The position numbers and the translations under genes were made by a program. From contig NC_015458.1 in the NCBI RefSeq assembly GCF_000209655.1, positions 1,612,001 through 1,676,000 of the forward strand: DNA of 64,000 nt. Direction: 5' to 3'. The notes below the pieces were generated by a model that made no database searches, was not told the DNA's origin, and saw only the letters and a program-made list of their open reading frames with translations. How positions within the stretch are numbered: the stretch's first letter is position 1; each line of letters opens with the position of its first letter. This DNA comes from Pusillimonas sp. T7-7 (GTDB taxonomy: Bacteria > Pseudomonadota > Gammaproteobacteria > Burkholderiales > Burkholderiaceae_B). This document shows, piece after piece, positions 34,567-43,446 of this stretch.

Positions 34567-35376
34567 ATGAACACTTTTTTCGTTATTGAATTACTCCTGC
34601 TTGGCATCGGCAGCGGCTTTCTGGCCGGGCTGCTTGGGATAGGCGGGGGCATGGTGCTTGTACCCTTCCTGACTTACTTGATCTCCGCCCAGGGGGTAGA
34701 CGACGAGCTTGCAGTCAAAATGGCCATAGCCACCTCCATGGCCGTCATTATCTTCACCTCTATTTCCAGCGTTCGGGCCCACCACAAACGTGGCGCAGTA
34801 CGGTGGGACATCGTGCGCAAACTGGCGCCGGGCATCGTCATCGGCAGCATGATAGGCAGCGTAGGTGTCTTTTCGATACTCAAGGGCGCCTACCTGGCGA
34901 TCTTCTTCGGCATTTTTGTGGCCTTTTCGGCTACGCAGATGTTTCTGGGCAAGAAACCACCTCCGGCACGCCAGATGCCAGGCACTGGCGGACAACTGCT
35001 TGCCGGCGGTTTCATAGGGTTTCTGTCCGGCCTGGTTGGCGCAGGGGGCGGTTTCATCAGCGTACCTTTTATGACCTGGTGCAATGTTGCCATCCATACC
35101 GCTGTCGCCACCAGCGCGGCGCTGGGCTTTCCCATTGCTGTGGCCAACGTGGCGGGCTATATCGCTTCAGGCATGTCGGTTACCGGGCTGCCGCCCGCCT
35201 CTTTCGGCTATATATATTTGCCAGCACTTGCAGTGATCGCCGCGGCCAGTGTCTGCACGGCTCCATTGGGCGCCCGCGCGGCGCACAGTCTGCCTGTCAA
35301 TCGGCTCAAGCGCGTCTTTGCGCTCATGCTCTACGTACTGGCGATCTACATGTTCCTGAAAGGCATCGGCGCCTGA
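34567..35376 (+). CDS. TauE/SafE (TSUP) family membrane permease
   Basis: Inner membrane protein of the family that exports sulfite, sulfoacetate or related sulfur/C2 compounds. The 269 residues form about eight hydrophobic helices in two repeated halves, each starting with the G-rich motif: GFLAGLLGIGGGMVLVPFL near residue 18 and GFLSGLVGAGGGFISVPFM near 155. These are the two TSUP signature repeats. The substrate cannot be predicted, since no sulfur or taurine genes are nearby. It converges on mnmA. Confidence 0.9.
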   Translation: MNTFFVIELLLLGIGSGFLAGLLGIGGGMVLVPFLTYLISAQGVDDELAVKMAIATSMAVIIFTSISSVRAHHKRGAVRWDIVRKLAPGIVIGSMIGSVGVFSILKGAYLAIFFGIFVAFSATQMFLGKKPPPARQMPGTGGQLLAGGFIGFLSGLVGAGGGFISVPFMTWCNVAIHTAVATSAALGFPIAVANVAGYIASGMSVTGLPPASFGYIYLPALAVIAAASVCTAPLGARAAHSLPVNRLKRVFALMLYVLAIYMFLKGIGA

Positions 35377-35435
35377 CGCTGTGGCCAAGGGGCGCGGTCT
35401 TTCGACCCGATGCCCCTTACGCTGCCTGGGCGAAC

Positions 35436-36551
35436 CTAAATAATAATGCCGCCGCCCAAGCAGACATCTTTATCGTACAGCACGGCCGATTGCCCCGGGG
35501 TCACCGCCCACTGCTCTTCCTGAAAAGCTAAAGAAAACCGATTGCCAGACACGCCAGCCAGTGCGCAAACCGCATCGGCCTGCCGGTAGCGCGACTTGGC
35601 TGCGTAGCTTCCTGGCTCAGGCGCATAGCCCGCAACCCAGCTGGCATCTTGCGCATTCAGACTGGAAGCGAGCAACCAGGGATGATCGTGCCCTTGCACC
35701 ACGTACAAGGTATTGCTGTCCAAGTCTTTGCGGGCGGTATACCAGGCATCGGCGGTGCCGTCATCGCGCTGGCGCCCTTTTACTCCGCCTATACCCAGAC
35801 CTTTGCGTTGACCCAAGGTATAAAACGACAAGCCCTGGTGCTCGCCCACCACCACGCCCTCGGGCGTCTTGATGGGACCGGCATGGGTCGGCAAGTATCG
35901 GTTCAGAAATTCGCGGAAAGGCCGTTCGCCAATAAAGCAAATACCGGTGGAGTCTTTCTTGGCGGCATTGGGCAGTTGCAGTTCCTGTGCCAGACGCCGT
36001 ACTTCAGTCTTGGGGATTTCACCCAGCGGAAACAAGGTGCGGGCAAGCTGGGCTTGATTAAGCCGGTGCAGAAAATAACTTTGGTCTTTGCTGAGGTCCA
36101 GTGCCTTGAGCAGTTGATGCTGCGTGCCGTTCGGGGTTTGAATACTGCGCACACGTGCATAATGCCCTGTGGCGATATAGTCGGCGCCCAGCGTCATGGC
36201 ATGATCCAGAAATGCCTTGAACTTGATTTCGGCATTGCACAAAACATCTGGGTTGGGTGTGCGGCCGGCAGAATATTCACGCAAAAAATCGGCAAACACC
36301 CTGTCTTTGTACTCTGTCGCAAAATTGACCGCTTCGATGTCGACACCGATCAGGTCGGCCACGCTGGCGGCGTCCAGCCAGTCTTGCCGCGTGGAGCAAT
36401 ATTCTGAATCGTCATCGTCTTCCCAGTTTTTCATGAAAAGACCCAGCACGTCGTAGCCCTGCTCTTTGAGCAGCCACGCGGCGACCGAGGAATCGACGCC
36501 CCCCGACATGCCGATAACGACACGCCCTTTTGTTGCTGATACTTTAGTCAT
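35436..36551 (-). CDS. mnmA: tRNA-specific 2-thiouridylase MnmA
   Basis: Thiolates U34 of tRNA Lys, Glu and Gln using sulfur relayed from IscS. From the ATG at 36551 the protein has 371 residues (E. coli 368). The PP-loop [18 protein letters not shown] binds ATP; catalytic cysteines lie in [12 protein letters not shown] and in [22 protein letters not shown] is conserved. A start at 36575 in the same frame is possible but lacks support. It lies downstream of glcF with about 60 bases between, probably a separate unit. Confidence 0.96.
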   Translation of the reverse strand: MTKVSATKGRVVIGMSGGVDSSVAAWLLKEQGYDVLGLFMKNWEDDDDSEYCSTRQDWLDAASVADLIGVDIEAVNFATEYKDRVFADFLREYSAGRTPNPDVLCNAEIKFKAFLDHAMTLGADYIATGHYARVRSIQTPNGTQHQLLKALDLSKDQSYFLHRLNQAQLARTLFPLGEIPKTEVRRLAQELQLPNAAKKDSTGICFIGERPFREFLNRYLPTHAGPIKTPEGVVVGEHQGLSFYTLGQRKGLGIGGVKGRQRDDGTADAWYTARKDLDSNTLYVVQGHDHPWLLASSLNAQDASWVAGYAPEPGSYAAKSRYRQADAVCALAGVSGNRFSLAFQEEQWAVTPGQSAVLYDKDVCLGGGIII

Positions 36552-36614
36552 GTCCGATATTTTATGCGCTTTCACCGCTTGGGGTTGCCGCGCACACAGT
36601 CGACCATGCCCTAG

Positions 36615-37853
36615 TCAGACCTTGCTTGTTGTCAAAGCCTCGTCGACGACCTCTATCCAGTGACGGACCGGTGTATTGGTACCGCTTTGCAAATGAGAGA
36701 TGCAGCCTACGTTGGACGAGACGATGGCAGCAGGTTCGACTGCATGCAAGGCATCGAGCTTGCGATCGCGCAAAGTCTTGGACAGTTCGGGCTGCGTGAC
36801 CGAATAGGTACCGGCAGAACCACAGCACAGGTGCGAATCAGCAAAAGGCTGCAGATTGAACCCCAGCTCTTGAAGCAGGTTCTCACTGACACCGCGCAAG
36901 CCCTGCCAGTGCTGCAAGGTGCATGGTGGATGAAAAGCTGTCATGACAGGCAAACCGCCCAGTCTGGCCTTGAGCTCGACGCTGTGAGGCGCCACGATTT
37001 CGGCAATATCACGAACCTTGTCTACCACGCGCAACGCCTTGGCCACATAATCGGCGTCATGGCGCAGATGATGGGCATACTCCTTGACCATGCCCCCACA
37101 ACCCGAAGCGTTCATGACAATGGCTTCGGCCTGGCCACTGTCCAGCAGGGGCAGCCAGGCATCGATATTGGCCCTCATTTGAGTCAGGGCCGCCTCTTGG
37201 GCATCAAGGTGAAAATTGATGGCGCCACAGCAGCCGGAACCTGCCACGACCCGAGTACCTATGCCCAGGGCGTCCAACACGCGTATGGTGGCCGCATCGA
37301 TGGTGGGCATCATGGCGGGCTGAACACAGCCGGCCAACATGATGACCTGACGGGGATAGCGCGCCACGTTGGACGGAAGCCTTCCGGCAGGACGTACCTG
37401 CGGCACCTTGTTGCGCAGCACTTCAGGGAGTATGGGCCGCATTAGCCGACCCAGCGTCATGGCGGGGCCGAACAAGGGTGAGTTAAGAGTATGGCGCAAA
37501 AGCCGGCGGGTCAAACGCTGCTTGAGTGGACGTTCAACCTTCTGGTCAACCAAATTACGCCCTATGTCGACCAGAGCGCCATACTGCACACCCGATGGGC
37601 AGGTGGTTTCGCAATTGCGGCAGGTCAGGCAGCGATCAAGATGCTGCTGTGTTTTCTCGGTGGGTTCGACGCCTTCAAGCACCTGCTTGATCAGATAGAT
37701 GCGACCGCGCGGGCTGTCGCGTTCGTCTCCGAGCACCTGATAGGTTGGACAGGTCGCCAGGCAAAAGCCACAATGCACGCAACGACGCAAAATCTCGTCG
37801 GCATCATTGCCCAGATCGGTATCACGCGCCCATGAAGCTAGATTCGTTTGCAT
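36615..37853 (-). CDS. glcF: Glycolate oxidase iron-sulfur subunit GlcF
   Basis: Membrane-associated subunit that passes electrons from GlcD/GlcE to quinone. The 412-residue protein has two ferredoxin-type clusters, CVHCGFCLATCP (residue 21 onward) and CLTCRNCETTCPSG (about 75), and two cysteine-rich CCG domains in the C-terminal half (GSGCCGAINFHL and LCCGSAGTYSV). It is the last of three glc genes; eight bases separate it from glcE. Confidence 0.95.
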   Translation of the reverse strand: MQTNLASWARDTDLGNDADEILRRCVHCGFCLATCPTYQVLGDERDSPRGRIYLIKQVLEGVEPTEKTQQHLDRCLTCRNCETTCPSGVQYGALVDIGRNLVDQKVERPLKQRLTRRLLRHTLNSPLFGPAMTLGRLMRPILPEVLRNKVPQVRPAGRLPSNVARYPRQVIMLAGCVQPAMMPTIDAATIRVLDALGIGTRVVAGSGCCGAINFHLDAQEAALTQMRANIDAWLPLLDSGQAEAIVMNASGCGGMVKEYAHHLRHDADYVAKALRVVDKVRDIAEIVAPHSVELKARLGGLPVMTAFHPPCTLQHWQGLRGVSENLLQELGFNLQPFADSHLCCGSAGTYSVTQPELSKTLRDRKLDALHAVEPAAIVSSNVGCISHLQSGTNTPVRHWIEVVDEALTTSKV

Positions 37854-37861
37854 GCTTACCC

Positions 37862-38959
37862 TTAGAAATCCGGAAAGAGTCGTTTAGGATTAAAAATACC
37901 GGTGGGGTCAAGCTCTTGCTTGAGCCGTCGATTGATGCTCTTGAGGCCAGGCTCCAAAGGATGAAATACCGGGACGTCATCTGCCTTGTGCTCATAACGG
38001 TAAAACGTCGCATGGCCGCCTTGTTGCCCAATGGCATCACGCAGGTCGGCAGCCGACTCCACCTTAGACACCCAGCGCAGGCCGCCATTCCATTCGATCA
38101 GGGTCGGCCCCATATCCAGCGACGGCGTCTGCGGCGGGACCGCCAGCCGCCATAAAGGCCGTTGTTGGAAAAAAGAATGAGTCTGGTCGCGCAAGCTGTT
38201 CCAGAATGCCTGCGCTTCAGTATCGGCCAGCACCTCGCCGCCAATTCTTTTGGCGGCGCTATTCACGGCCGGCTCGCTGCCCGATACGCGGACAAACAAC
38301 AGGCCAGCCTGGCCGGCTTCGGCTGTCCAGGCCGTAGCCGTAATGGGTATGGGCAAACCACGCCATGTTCCAAACAGCTCGAGAGCCTGTGCTTCGGCAA
38401 GCTCCAGTCTGAAGGTTTTTTCCTGGAATGGCTTGGGCACGACCTTGACGGATACTTCCATCATGGCGCCGAATATGCCCATGGATCCGGCCAGCAAGCG
38501 TGAAATATCGTAGCCGGCCACGTTTTTCATGACTTCGCCACCAAAATTCAGGACTTGCCCTGAAGAATCCAGCAGCTTGGCGCCCAGCACGAAATCACGC
38601 ACGCTACCGGCTGCCATACGCCGCGGCCCCGACAAGCCGCTGGCCACACAACCGCCTATGGTGGATCCTGGACCAAAGCGCGGAGGCTCGAATGCCAGCA
38701 TCTGATTCTGCTCATCCAGTGCTGCCTCGACATTGCTGAGCAAGGTTCCGGCCCGGACTGTCATGACCAGTTCGGACGGTTCATAATTGACGATGCCTGC
38801 ATACCCCGACATATCGAGTATGGCCATACCCGGAATCGGATCCGGATCCAGATGTTCACCATAGAAGCGCTTGGTGCCACCGCCGCGAATATAAACAGGA
38901 CGCTCAGCCCCGCGTGCCGCCATGACCTGCTGACAGAGCTCAGAAAGTACGAATTCCAT
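37862..38959 (-). CDS. glcE: Glycolate oxidase FAD-binding subunit GlcE
   Basis: Shorter FAD-type subunit of the glycolate oxidase complex. Starting at the ATG at 38959 (a TTG six bases earlier is less likely) it has 365 residues. The FAD-binding PCMH region is visible as PVYIRGGGTKRFYG, LVMTVRAGTLLSNVEAAL, FGPGSTIGGCVASGLSGPRR and NVAGYDISRLLAGSMG. The length fits GlcE (about 350) rather than GlcD. Nine bases after glcD, likely co-translated. Confidence 0.95.
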   Translation of the reverse strand: MEFVLSELCQQVMAARGAERPVYIRGGGTKRFYGEHLDPDPIPGMAILDMSGYAGIVNYEPSELVMTVRAGTLLSNVEAALDEQNQMLAFEPPRFGPGSTIGGCVASGLSGPRRMAAGSVRDFVLGAKLLDSSGQVLNFGGEVMKNVAGYDISRLLAGSMGIFGAMMEVSVKVVPKPFQEKTFRLELAEAQALELFGTWRGLPIPITATAWTAEAGQAGLLFVRVSGSEPAVNSAAKRIGGEVLADTEAQAFWNSLRDQTHSFFQQRPLWRLAVPPQTPSLDMGPTLIEWNGGLRWVSKVESAADLRDAIGQQGGHATFYRYEHKADDVPVFHPLEPGLKSINRRLKQELDPTGIFNPKRLFPDF

Positions 38960-38968
38960 ACACAACTC

Positions 38969-40462
38969 TTAAAAACGGGGTAACTCGGGAAAGCGGATTT
39001 CACCGCCATGCACGTGCATCTTCCCGTATTCGGCGCAACGCACCAGGGTAGGAATGACTTTGTCTGGATTCAACAAGCCATAAGGATCAAAGGCGCGCTT
39101 GAAGGCGCAGAAAAAATCGAGCTCTTCGCGTGTGAACTGCACGCACATCTGATTGATCTTTTCGATACCAACGCCATGCTCACCAGTAACCGTGCCACCC
39201 ACCTGCACACATAATTCAAGAATGGCGGCGCCGAATTTTTCGGCGCGCTCGACTTCATTCGGCTGGTTGGAATCGAACATGATCAGGGGATGCAAGTTGC
39301 CATCGCCGGCATGAAACACGTTGGCACAGCGCAGGCTGAACTCATCTTCCATTTCTTCTATGGCTCGAAGCACCCGGCCAAGATGCCTGCGTGGAATGGT
39401 GCCGTCCATGCAGTAGTAGTCGGGCGAGATTCGGCCGGCCGCCGGGAAGGCATTTTTACGGCCTGCCCAGAAAACCAGGCGCTCTTGTTCGGTAGTCGAC
39501 ACTTGCAGCCGTGTGGCGCCAGCCTTCTGGAAGACGTCAAGCATACGCGCGATTTCGTCCTCGACCTCTTCTTCAGTGCCATCTGATTCACACAGCAAAA
39601 TGGCTTCGGCATCGAGATCGTAGCCAGCCTTGACGAAGGGCTCGACCATATGAACGGCGCGCTTGTCCATCATTTCGAGGCCGGCGGGAATAATGCCGGT
39701 GGCAATAATGTTGGTCACGGCTTGCCCCGCGGCTTCAACGCTGGCAAAGCTGGCCATGATGACCCGGGCACAGGCAGGCTTGGGAATGAGCTTGACGGTG
39801 ACTTCTGTGACCACCCCCAACATGCCTTCAGACCCGATGAAAGCGGCCAGCAATTCAAGGCCTGGGCTGTCGGGGGCTTCGGAACCCAGCTCGACAACAT
39901 CGCCGTCTATGGTAACGACCCGGACTCTCAGGACATTATGTACCGTCAGGCCATATTTAAGGCAATGGACACCGCCAGAGTTTTCGGCAATGTTGCCGCC
40001 TATGGAACAGGCTATCTGGCTGGACGGATCGGGCGCATAGTACAAGCCATAGGGCGCCGCAGCCTCGGAAATGGCCAGGTTGCGAACACCAGGCTGAACC
40101 ACTGCCGTTGCCGTTTTCAGATCGATTTTTTTTATGCGGTTAAGCTTGGCCACGCCCAGCACAATACCCTGTGCATGCGGCATGGCGCCGCCCGACAAAC
40201 CTGTGCCCGCGCCACGGGCGACAATGGGAATATTGAATGCCTTGCAGGCTTTCAGAACCGCGATAATCTGCTCTTCGTTCTCGGGCAGAATCACTACCGG
40301 AGGCAAGGTGCGATATAAAGACAGACCATCGCACTCGTAAGGGCGAGTGTCTTCCATTTTTGACAAAATGCAGTGCTTGGGAACGCTGTCTCCCAGCCGC
40401 GCAATCAAGCCCGCAAAATCAGGAGCATGCTCGGCCACCGCGCTCATGGCAGTCTGGTTCAT
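38969..40462 (-). CDS. glcD: Glycolate oxidase catalytic subunit GlcD
   Basis: FAD-linked 2-hydroxyacid dehydrogenase oxidising glycolate to glyoxylate. The 497 residues match E. coli GlcD (499). PCMH-type FAD domain: PIVARGAGTGLSGGAMPHAQGIVLG, VQPGVRNLAISEAA, DPSSQIACSIGGNIAENSGG. The C-terminal cap carries NVFHAGDGNLHPLI (metal/substrate His) and TGEHGVGIEKI. It heads the glcDEF run, but the related oxidase at 40526-41938 lies just upstream on the same strand. A 14-bp tandem repeat sits immediately before the start. Confidence 0.95.
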   Translation of the reverse strand: MNQTAMSAVAEHAPDFAGLIARLGDSVPKHCILSKMEDTRPYECDGLSLYRTLPPVVILPENEEQIIAVLKACKAFNIPIVARGAGTGLSGGAMPHAQGIVLGVAKLNRIKKIDLKTATAVVQPGVRNLAISEAAAPYGLYYAPDPSSQIACSIGGNIAENSGGVHCLKYGLTVHNVLRVRVVTIDGDVVELGSEAPDSPGLELLAAFIGSEGMLGVVTEVTVKLIPKPACARVIMASFASVEAAGQAVTNIIATGIIPAGLEMMDKRAVHMVEPFVKAGYDLDAEAILLCESDGTEEEVEDEIARMLDVFQKAGATRLQVSTTEQERLVFWAGRKNAFPAAGRISPDYYCMDGTIPRRHLGRVLRAIEEMEDEFSLRCANVFHAGDGNLHPLIMFDSNQPNEVERAEKFGAAILELCVQVGGTVTGEHGVGIEKINQMCVQFTREELDFFCAFKRAFDPYGLLNPDKVIPTLVRCAEYGKMHVHGGEIRFPELPRF

Positions 40463-40475
40463 TGTTTCTCTTTTA

Positions 40476-40503
40476 TCTTGTTGTTATGTTCTTGTTGTTA
40501 TGT
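40476..40503. repeat. Tandem 14-bp repeat before glcD
   Basis: TCTTGTTGTTATGT occurs twice, back to back, 13 bases before the glcD ATG (minus strand) and within the 63-base gap after the upstream oxidase gene. Copy number change would alter leader spacing but not any coding frame. Confidence 0.75.
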
Positions 40504-40525
40504 ACTACGTCCGACCAAAAAAAAT

Positions 40526-41938
40526 CTAGCCCTGGGGAATGATTTTCCCTGGATTCAATATATTGTGCGGATCAAAAGCAAGCTTCAGGCTGGACATGAG
40601 GTCGAGCGCATCCTGCCCATGTTCGGACAACATGAACTCCATTTTGTGCAAGCCAACACCATGCTCACCCGTGCACGTGCCTTGCATACGTAGGGCCCGC
40701 TCGACCAGTCGCCGATTCAACTGTTCAGATTCTTCCCACTCGGCGGGGTTGTCTGAGTCAAGCAGCATCAGCACATGGAAGTTGCCGTCACCCACATGAC
40801 CAACAATGGTATACGGAAAACTGGCTTCGTTGAGCTCCGACGCTGTTTCCGACACGCACTCCGCCAAGCGTGAAATAGGCACGCATACATCAGTGGTGCT
40901 GGCACGGCAACCAGGGCGCAGCTGCAAACCGGCAAAATAGGCATTATGGCGCGCTGTCCACAAACGGCTGCGGTCTTCGGGCCGTTCGGCCCACTCGAAA
41001 TCCATGCCGCCATTCTCGTGCGTAATACCCTGGACGATTTCAGCCTGCTCTTTGACCCCGGCAGGGCTGCCATGGAACTCAAACAGCAGTAATGGGGATT
41101 CGGTCAGATTGAGTTTGCTATAGGCATTGGTGGCCTTCACCGCCCAGGTGTCCATGAATTCGACGCGAGCAACCGGCACCCCCATCTGAATGACTTCGAT
41201 CACGCTTTGCACAGCAGCTTGCAGCGTTGGGAAGTTGCAAATGGCCGCCGATATGGCTTCGGGTTGCGGATACAAGCGGATAGTGACTTCGGTAATGATG
41301 CCCAGCGTGCCTTCGCTACCCACGAAGATACGCGTCAGGTCGTAGCCTGCCGATGACTTCCGGGCGCGATTGGCGGTTTCAATGACACGCCCGTCGGCCG
41401 TTACCACCTTTAGCGACATGACATTTTCACGCATGGTGCCGTAGCGCACCGCATTGGTGCCGGATGCGCGCGTAGCCGCCATACCGCCCAGACTGGCATC
41501 GGCCCCTGGGTCTATCGGAAAAAACAGGCCGGTGTTGCGGATTTCGTCGTTCAGCTGCTTGCGTGTTACCCCTGCCTGTACGGTGGCAGTGAAGTCTTCG
41601 GGGTTGACCGACACCAACTGATTCATGCCCGACAAGTCAAGGCTGATGCCCCCTTGCACAGCCAACAAATGGCCTTCAAGCGAGGAACCCACGCCGTAAG
41701 GAATCAGCGGCACTTTATGCGCATGGCAATGACGTGCCACCCAGGCTACGTCCTCGGTGCTGTTTGCAAACACCACACCATCGGGCAGCATGGGCGGATA
41801 AGGTGATTCATCGCGGCCATGATGCTCGCATACCGCGTGTGCGGTGGAAAAGCGTTCGCCGAACTGCGCCGCCAAGGCTTCGAGAAAACCGGCGGGAATA
41901 ACACGGCGCAACGCCTTGGAAAGAACGGGGGCATTCAT
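40526..41938 (-). CDS. FAD-binding oxidase, D-lactate dehydrogenase (cytochrome)-like
   Basis: Second member of the GlcD/Dld FAD family in the cluster. The ATG at 41938 with AGGAG upstream gives 470 residues; the frame to 41974 lacks support. FAD signature: PLIPYGVGSSLEGHLLAVQGGISLDL and DPGADASLGGMAATRASGTNAVRYG; C-terminal IVGHVGDGNFHVLMLLD and CTGEHGVGLHKM. The pattern (GADAS.GGM.AT..SGT.AVRYG) is that of the cytochrome-dependent D-lactate dehydrogenases (Dld1-like) rather than GlcD. Likely substrates are D-lactate or another 2-hydroxyacid. Probably co-transcribed with glcDEF. Confidence 0.88.
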   Translation of the reverse strand: MNAPVLSKALRRVIPAGFLEALAAQFGERFSTAHAVCEHHGRDESPYPPMLPDGVVFANSTEDVAWVARHCHAHKVPLIPYGVGSSLEGHLLAVQGGISLDLSGMNQLVSVNPEDFTATVQAGVTRKQLNDEIRNTGLFFPIDPGADASLGGMAATRASGTNAVRYGTMRENVMSLKVVTADGRVIETANRARKSSAGYDLTRIFVGSEGTLGIITEVTIRLYPQPEAISAAICNFPTLQAAVQSVIEVIQMGVPVARVEFMDTWAVKATNAYSKLNLTESPLLLFEFHGSPAGVKEQAEIVQGITHENGGMDFEWAERPEDRSRLWTARHNAYFAGLQLRPGCRASTTDVCVPISRLAECVSETASELNEASFPYTIVGHVGDGNFHVLMLLDSDNPAEWEESEQLNRRLVERALRMQGTCTGEHGVGLHKMEFMLSEHGQDALDLMSSLKLAFDPHNILNPGKIIPQG

Positions 41939-41991
41939 GCCTATACTCCTGGGAACCCTGCTATGTAAGTTCATCCTCCATACTAGCGGTT

Positions 41992-43086
41992 TTATACCTT
42001 GCTGCCGATCAGGGCATTTGCTGATTGCGCAGCAACCTGACGGCGATTCTTGACCGCCAGCGCCAGGCGCTCGAGCACTTGTACTGAGCTATCCCAACTT
42101 ATGCAACCATCTGTAATGCTCTGGCCGTAAGTCAGCGTCTGGCCCGCAACCAGATCCTGGCGTCCCTCGACCAAATTGCTTTCAATCATGACGCCGAAAA
42201 TCCGCTCATCGCCGGCTTCCATCTGCCCGGCCACATCATTTAGCACCAGAGGCTGGTTTCTATAGTCTTTATTGCTATTGGCGTGGCTGGCATCGATCAT
42301 GATGCGGGGATGCTGTCCTGCCTTGACCAGCACTTGACTGGCGGCATCGACGCTCGCGGCATCGTAATTAGGAGACTTGCCGCCACGCAAGATCAAATGG
42401 CAGTCTTCGTTGCCTGCCGTAGACACAATGGCGGAATGCCCGCCTTTGGTCACCGACAGAAAGTGATGGGGCTGAGACGCCGCCATGATGGCATCAATGG
42501 CAATCTTGGTATCGCCACCCGTGCCGTTCTTGAAGCCTACCGGGCAGGACAAACCCGAGGACAGCTCCCGATGAACCTGACTTTCAGTGGTTCGGGCGCC
42601 AATGGCCCCCCAGGAAACCAGATCGGCAATGTATTGCGGGGTGATCATGTCGAGAAACTCGCAACCGGCAGGCAAGCCCAATGCATTGACGTTAATCAGC
42701 AATTCACGTGCCGTACGCAGGCCTTGATTGATATTGAAACTACCATCCAGGCCCGGATCGTTGATCAGTCCTTTCCAGCCGACCGTAGTACGGGGCTTTT
42801 CAAAGTACACGCGCATGATGATTTCAAGTTCGCCCTTGAAACGCTCGCGCTGCGCCACAAGACGCTTGGCGTATTCGATCGCGGCAACCGGATTATGAAT
42901 GGAGCATGGCCCTATAACCACTACCAGGCGATCGTCGGAACCATGCAAAATATCGTGTATGGCATGGCGGGCGTCATAGACGGTGGACGAAATGCCGGTC
43001 GTGCACGGAAACTCGCGCATGATGTGGGCGGGCGGGCTGAGCTCCTTGATTTCCCGGATACGTAAATCATCAGTATTGTGCGACAC
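41992..43086 (-). CDS. aroG: 3-Deoxy-7-phosphoheptulonate (DAHP) synthase, AroG type
   Basis: Condenses phosphoenolpyruvate and erythrose 4-phosphate, the first step of aromatic amino acid synthesis. The 364-residue type I-alpha enzyme contains VVVIGPCSIHN, MRVYFEKPRTTVGWKGLINDP, TPQYIADLVSWGAIGARTTESQVHRELSSGLS, NGTGGD and MIDASHANSNKDYRNQP (metal ligands). I cannot decide with certainty between the Phe- and Tyr-sensitive forms from sequence alone. CTGGAG lies upstream of the ATG. The gene is preceded by a leader peptide rich in Phe and Tyr codons and an intrinsic terminator, so transcription attenuation by charged tRNA-Phe/tRNA-Tyr is the expected control. Confidence 0.95.
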   Translation of the reverse strand: MSHNTDDLRIREIKELSPPAHIMREFPCTTGISSTVYDARHAIHDILHGSDDRLVVVIGPCSIHNPVAAIEYAKRLVAQRERFKGELEIIMRVYFEKPRTTVGWKGLINDPGLDGSFNINQGLRTARELLINVNALGLPAGCEFLDMITPQYIADLVSWGAIGARTTESQVHRELSSGLSCPVGFKNGTGGDTKIAIDAIMAASQPHHFLSVTKGGHSAIVSTAGNEDCHLILRGGKSPNYDAASVDAASQVLVKAGQHPRIMIDASHANSNKDYRNQPLVLNDVAGQMEAGDERIFGVMIESNLVEGRQDLVAGQTLTYGQSITDGCISWDSSVQVLERLALAVKNRRQVAAQSANALIGSKV

Positions 43087-43125
43087 AACTAGACTCCAGA
43101 GTGATTGCCCGCTTGCCGGCGGTAC

Positions 43126-43159
43126 AAAAAAAGCCGCCTAGCTTTGCTGGCGGCTTTTT
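43126..43159 (-). terminator. Attenuator terminator in the aroG leader
   Basis: AAAAAGCCGCC and GGCGGCTTTTT arms with a 10-base loop, then a 7-T run on the minus strand. It lies 17 bases after the leader-peptide stop and about 40 bases before the aroG ATG, so it must be bypassed for aroG expression. Confidence 0.9.
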
Positions 43160-43175
43160 GGGAATTTGGTTCTTT

Positions 43176-43262
43176 TTACTGCGTACAACGCTTCCCTTCC
43201 TCCACCAGTGGTTTTGGAAAAGCATAAAAATAAAAAAAGAAAAATGGGCTTGCGCGATACAT
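43176..43262 (-). CDS. Phe/Tyr-rich leader peptide of aroG
   Basis: A 28-codon frame reading MYRASPFFFFYFYAFPKPLV followed by EEGKRCTQ. In the ten residues from P6 to F15 there are six Phe and two Tyr codons, the hallmark of an attenuation leader peptide like pheL. AGGA lies nine bases before the ATG. The stop is 17 bases before the attenuator stem, a spacing that would let a ribosome stalled on the Phe/Tyr codons stay well upstream and allow an alternative fold. Starved for Phe (or Tyr), the ribosome stalls and aroG is read; when charged tRNA is plentiful the terminator forms. The role is inference from architecture; the reading frame itself is directly visible. Confidence 0.85.
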   Translation of the reverse strand: MYRASPFFFFYFYAFPKPLVEEGKRCTQ

Positions 43263-43270
43263 AGAGGTCA

Positions 43271-43303
43271 ATCCTAGCACAGAGTCTTTCTCCTGCCAAT
43301 ATA
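43271..43303 (-). promoter_or_regulatory. Candidate promoters of the aroG leader
   Basis: TTGGCA (43299-43294), a 17-base spacer and TAGGAT (43276-43271) form a good sigma-70 match, but it would start transcription almost at the leader ATG, leaving no ribosome site. The overlapping TATATT (43303-43298) is an alternative -10 that would give a leader of about 30 bases including AGGA; its -35 is weak. The second fits attenuation better. Confidence 0.45.
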
Positions 43304-43367
43304 AATAGAAAACAGATTCCCAAATAAAACAGAGCAGTTAATTCATTACACTATTCATTACACTAAT

Positions 43368-43389
43368 ATTAATTTGAGTACTAATGATT
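43368..43389. promoter_or_regulatory. Possible EctR-like site upstream of ehuB
   Basis: ATTAATTTGAGTACTAATGATT shares 14 of 22 positions with the palindrome at the ectR promoter (50521-50542), including the whole half-site CTAATGATT. It is 58 bases upstream of the ehuB ATG. Joint control of uptake and synthesis by the MarR-type protein is the inferred role. Confidence 0.4.
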
Positions 43390-43446
43390 TAATGATGTAT
43401 GATTTCCTTGATGATCATTTCTGAACAAATGGAACAAGGACACGCA

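Noticed and set aside
43084..43226. Frame with tandem Trp codons (QNHWWRKG) in the aroG leader, suggesting a Trp attenuator
   Set aside because: It has no ribosome site, does not stop before the terminator, and the Phe/Tyr frame explains the architecture better.
43138..43323. A 61-codon frame ahead of aroG containing IFLFLFLCF
   Set aside because: It overlaps the 28-codon leader in another frame, starts with TTG lacking support and ends inside the terminator stem; the shifted frame with PFFFFYFYAF has a better start and stop position.
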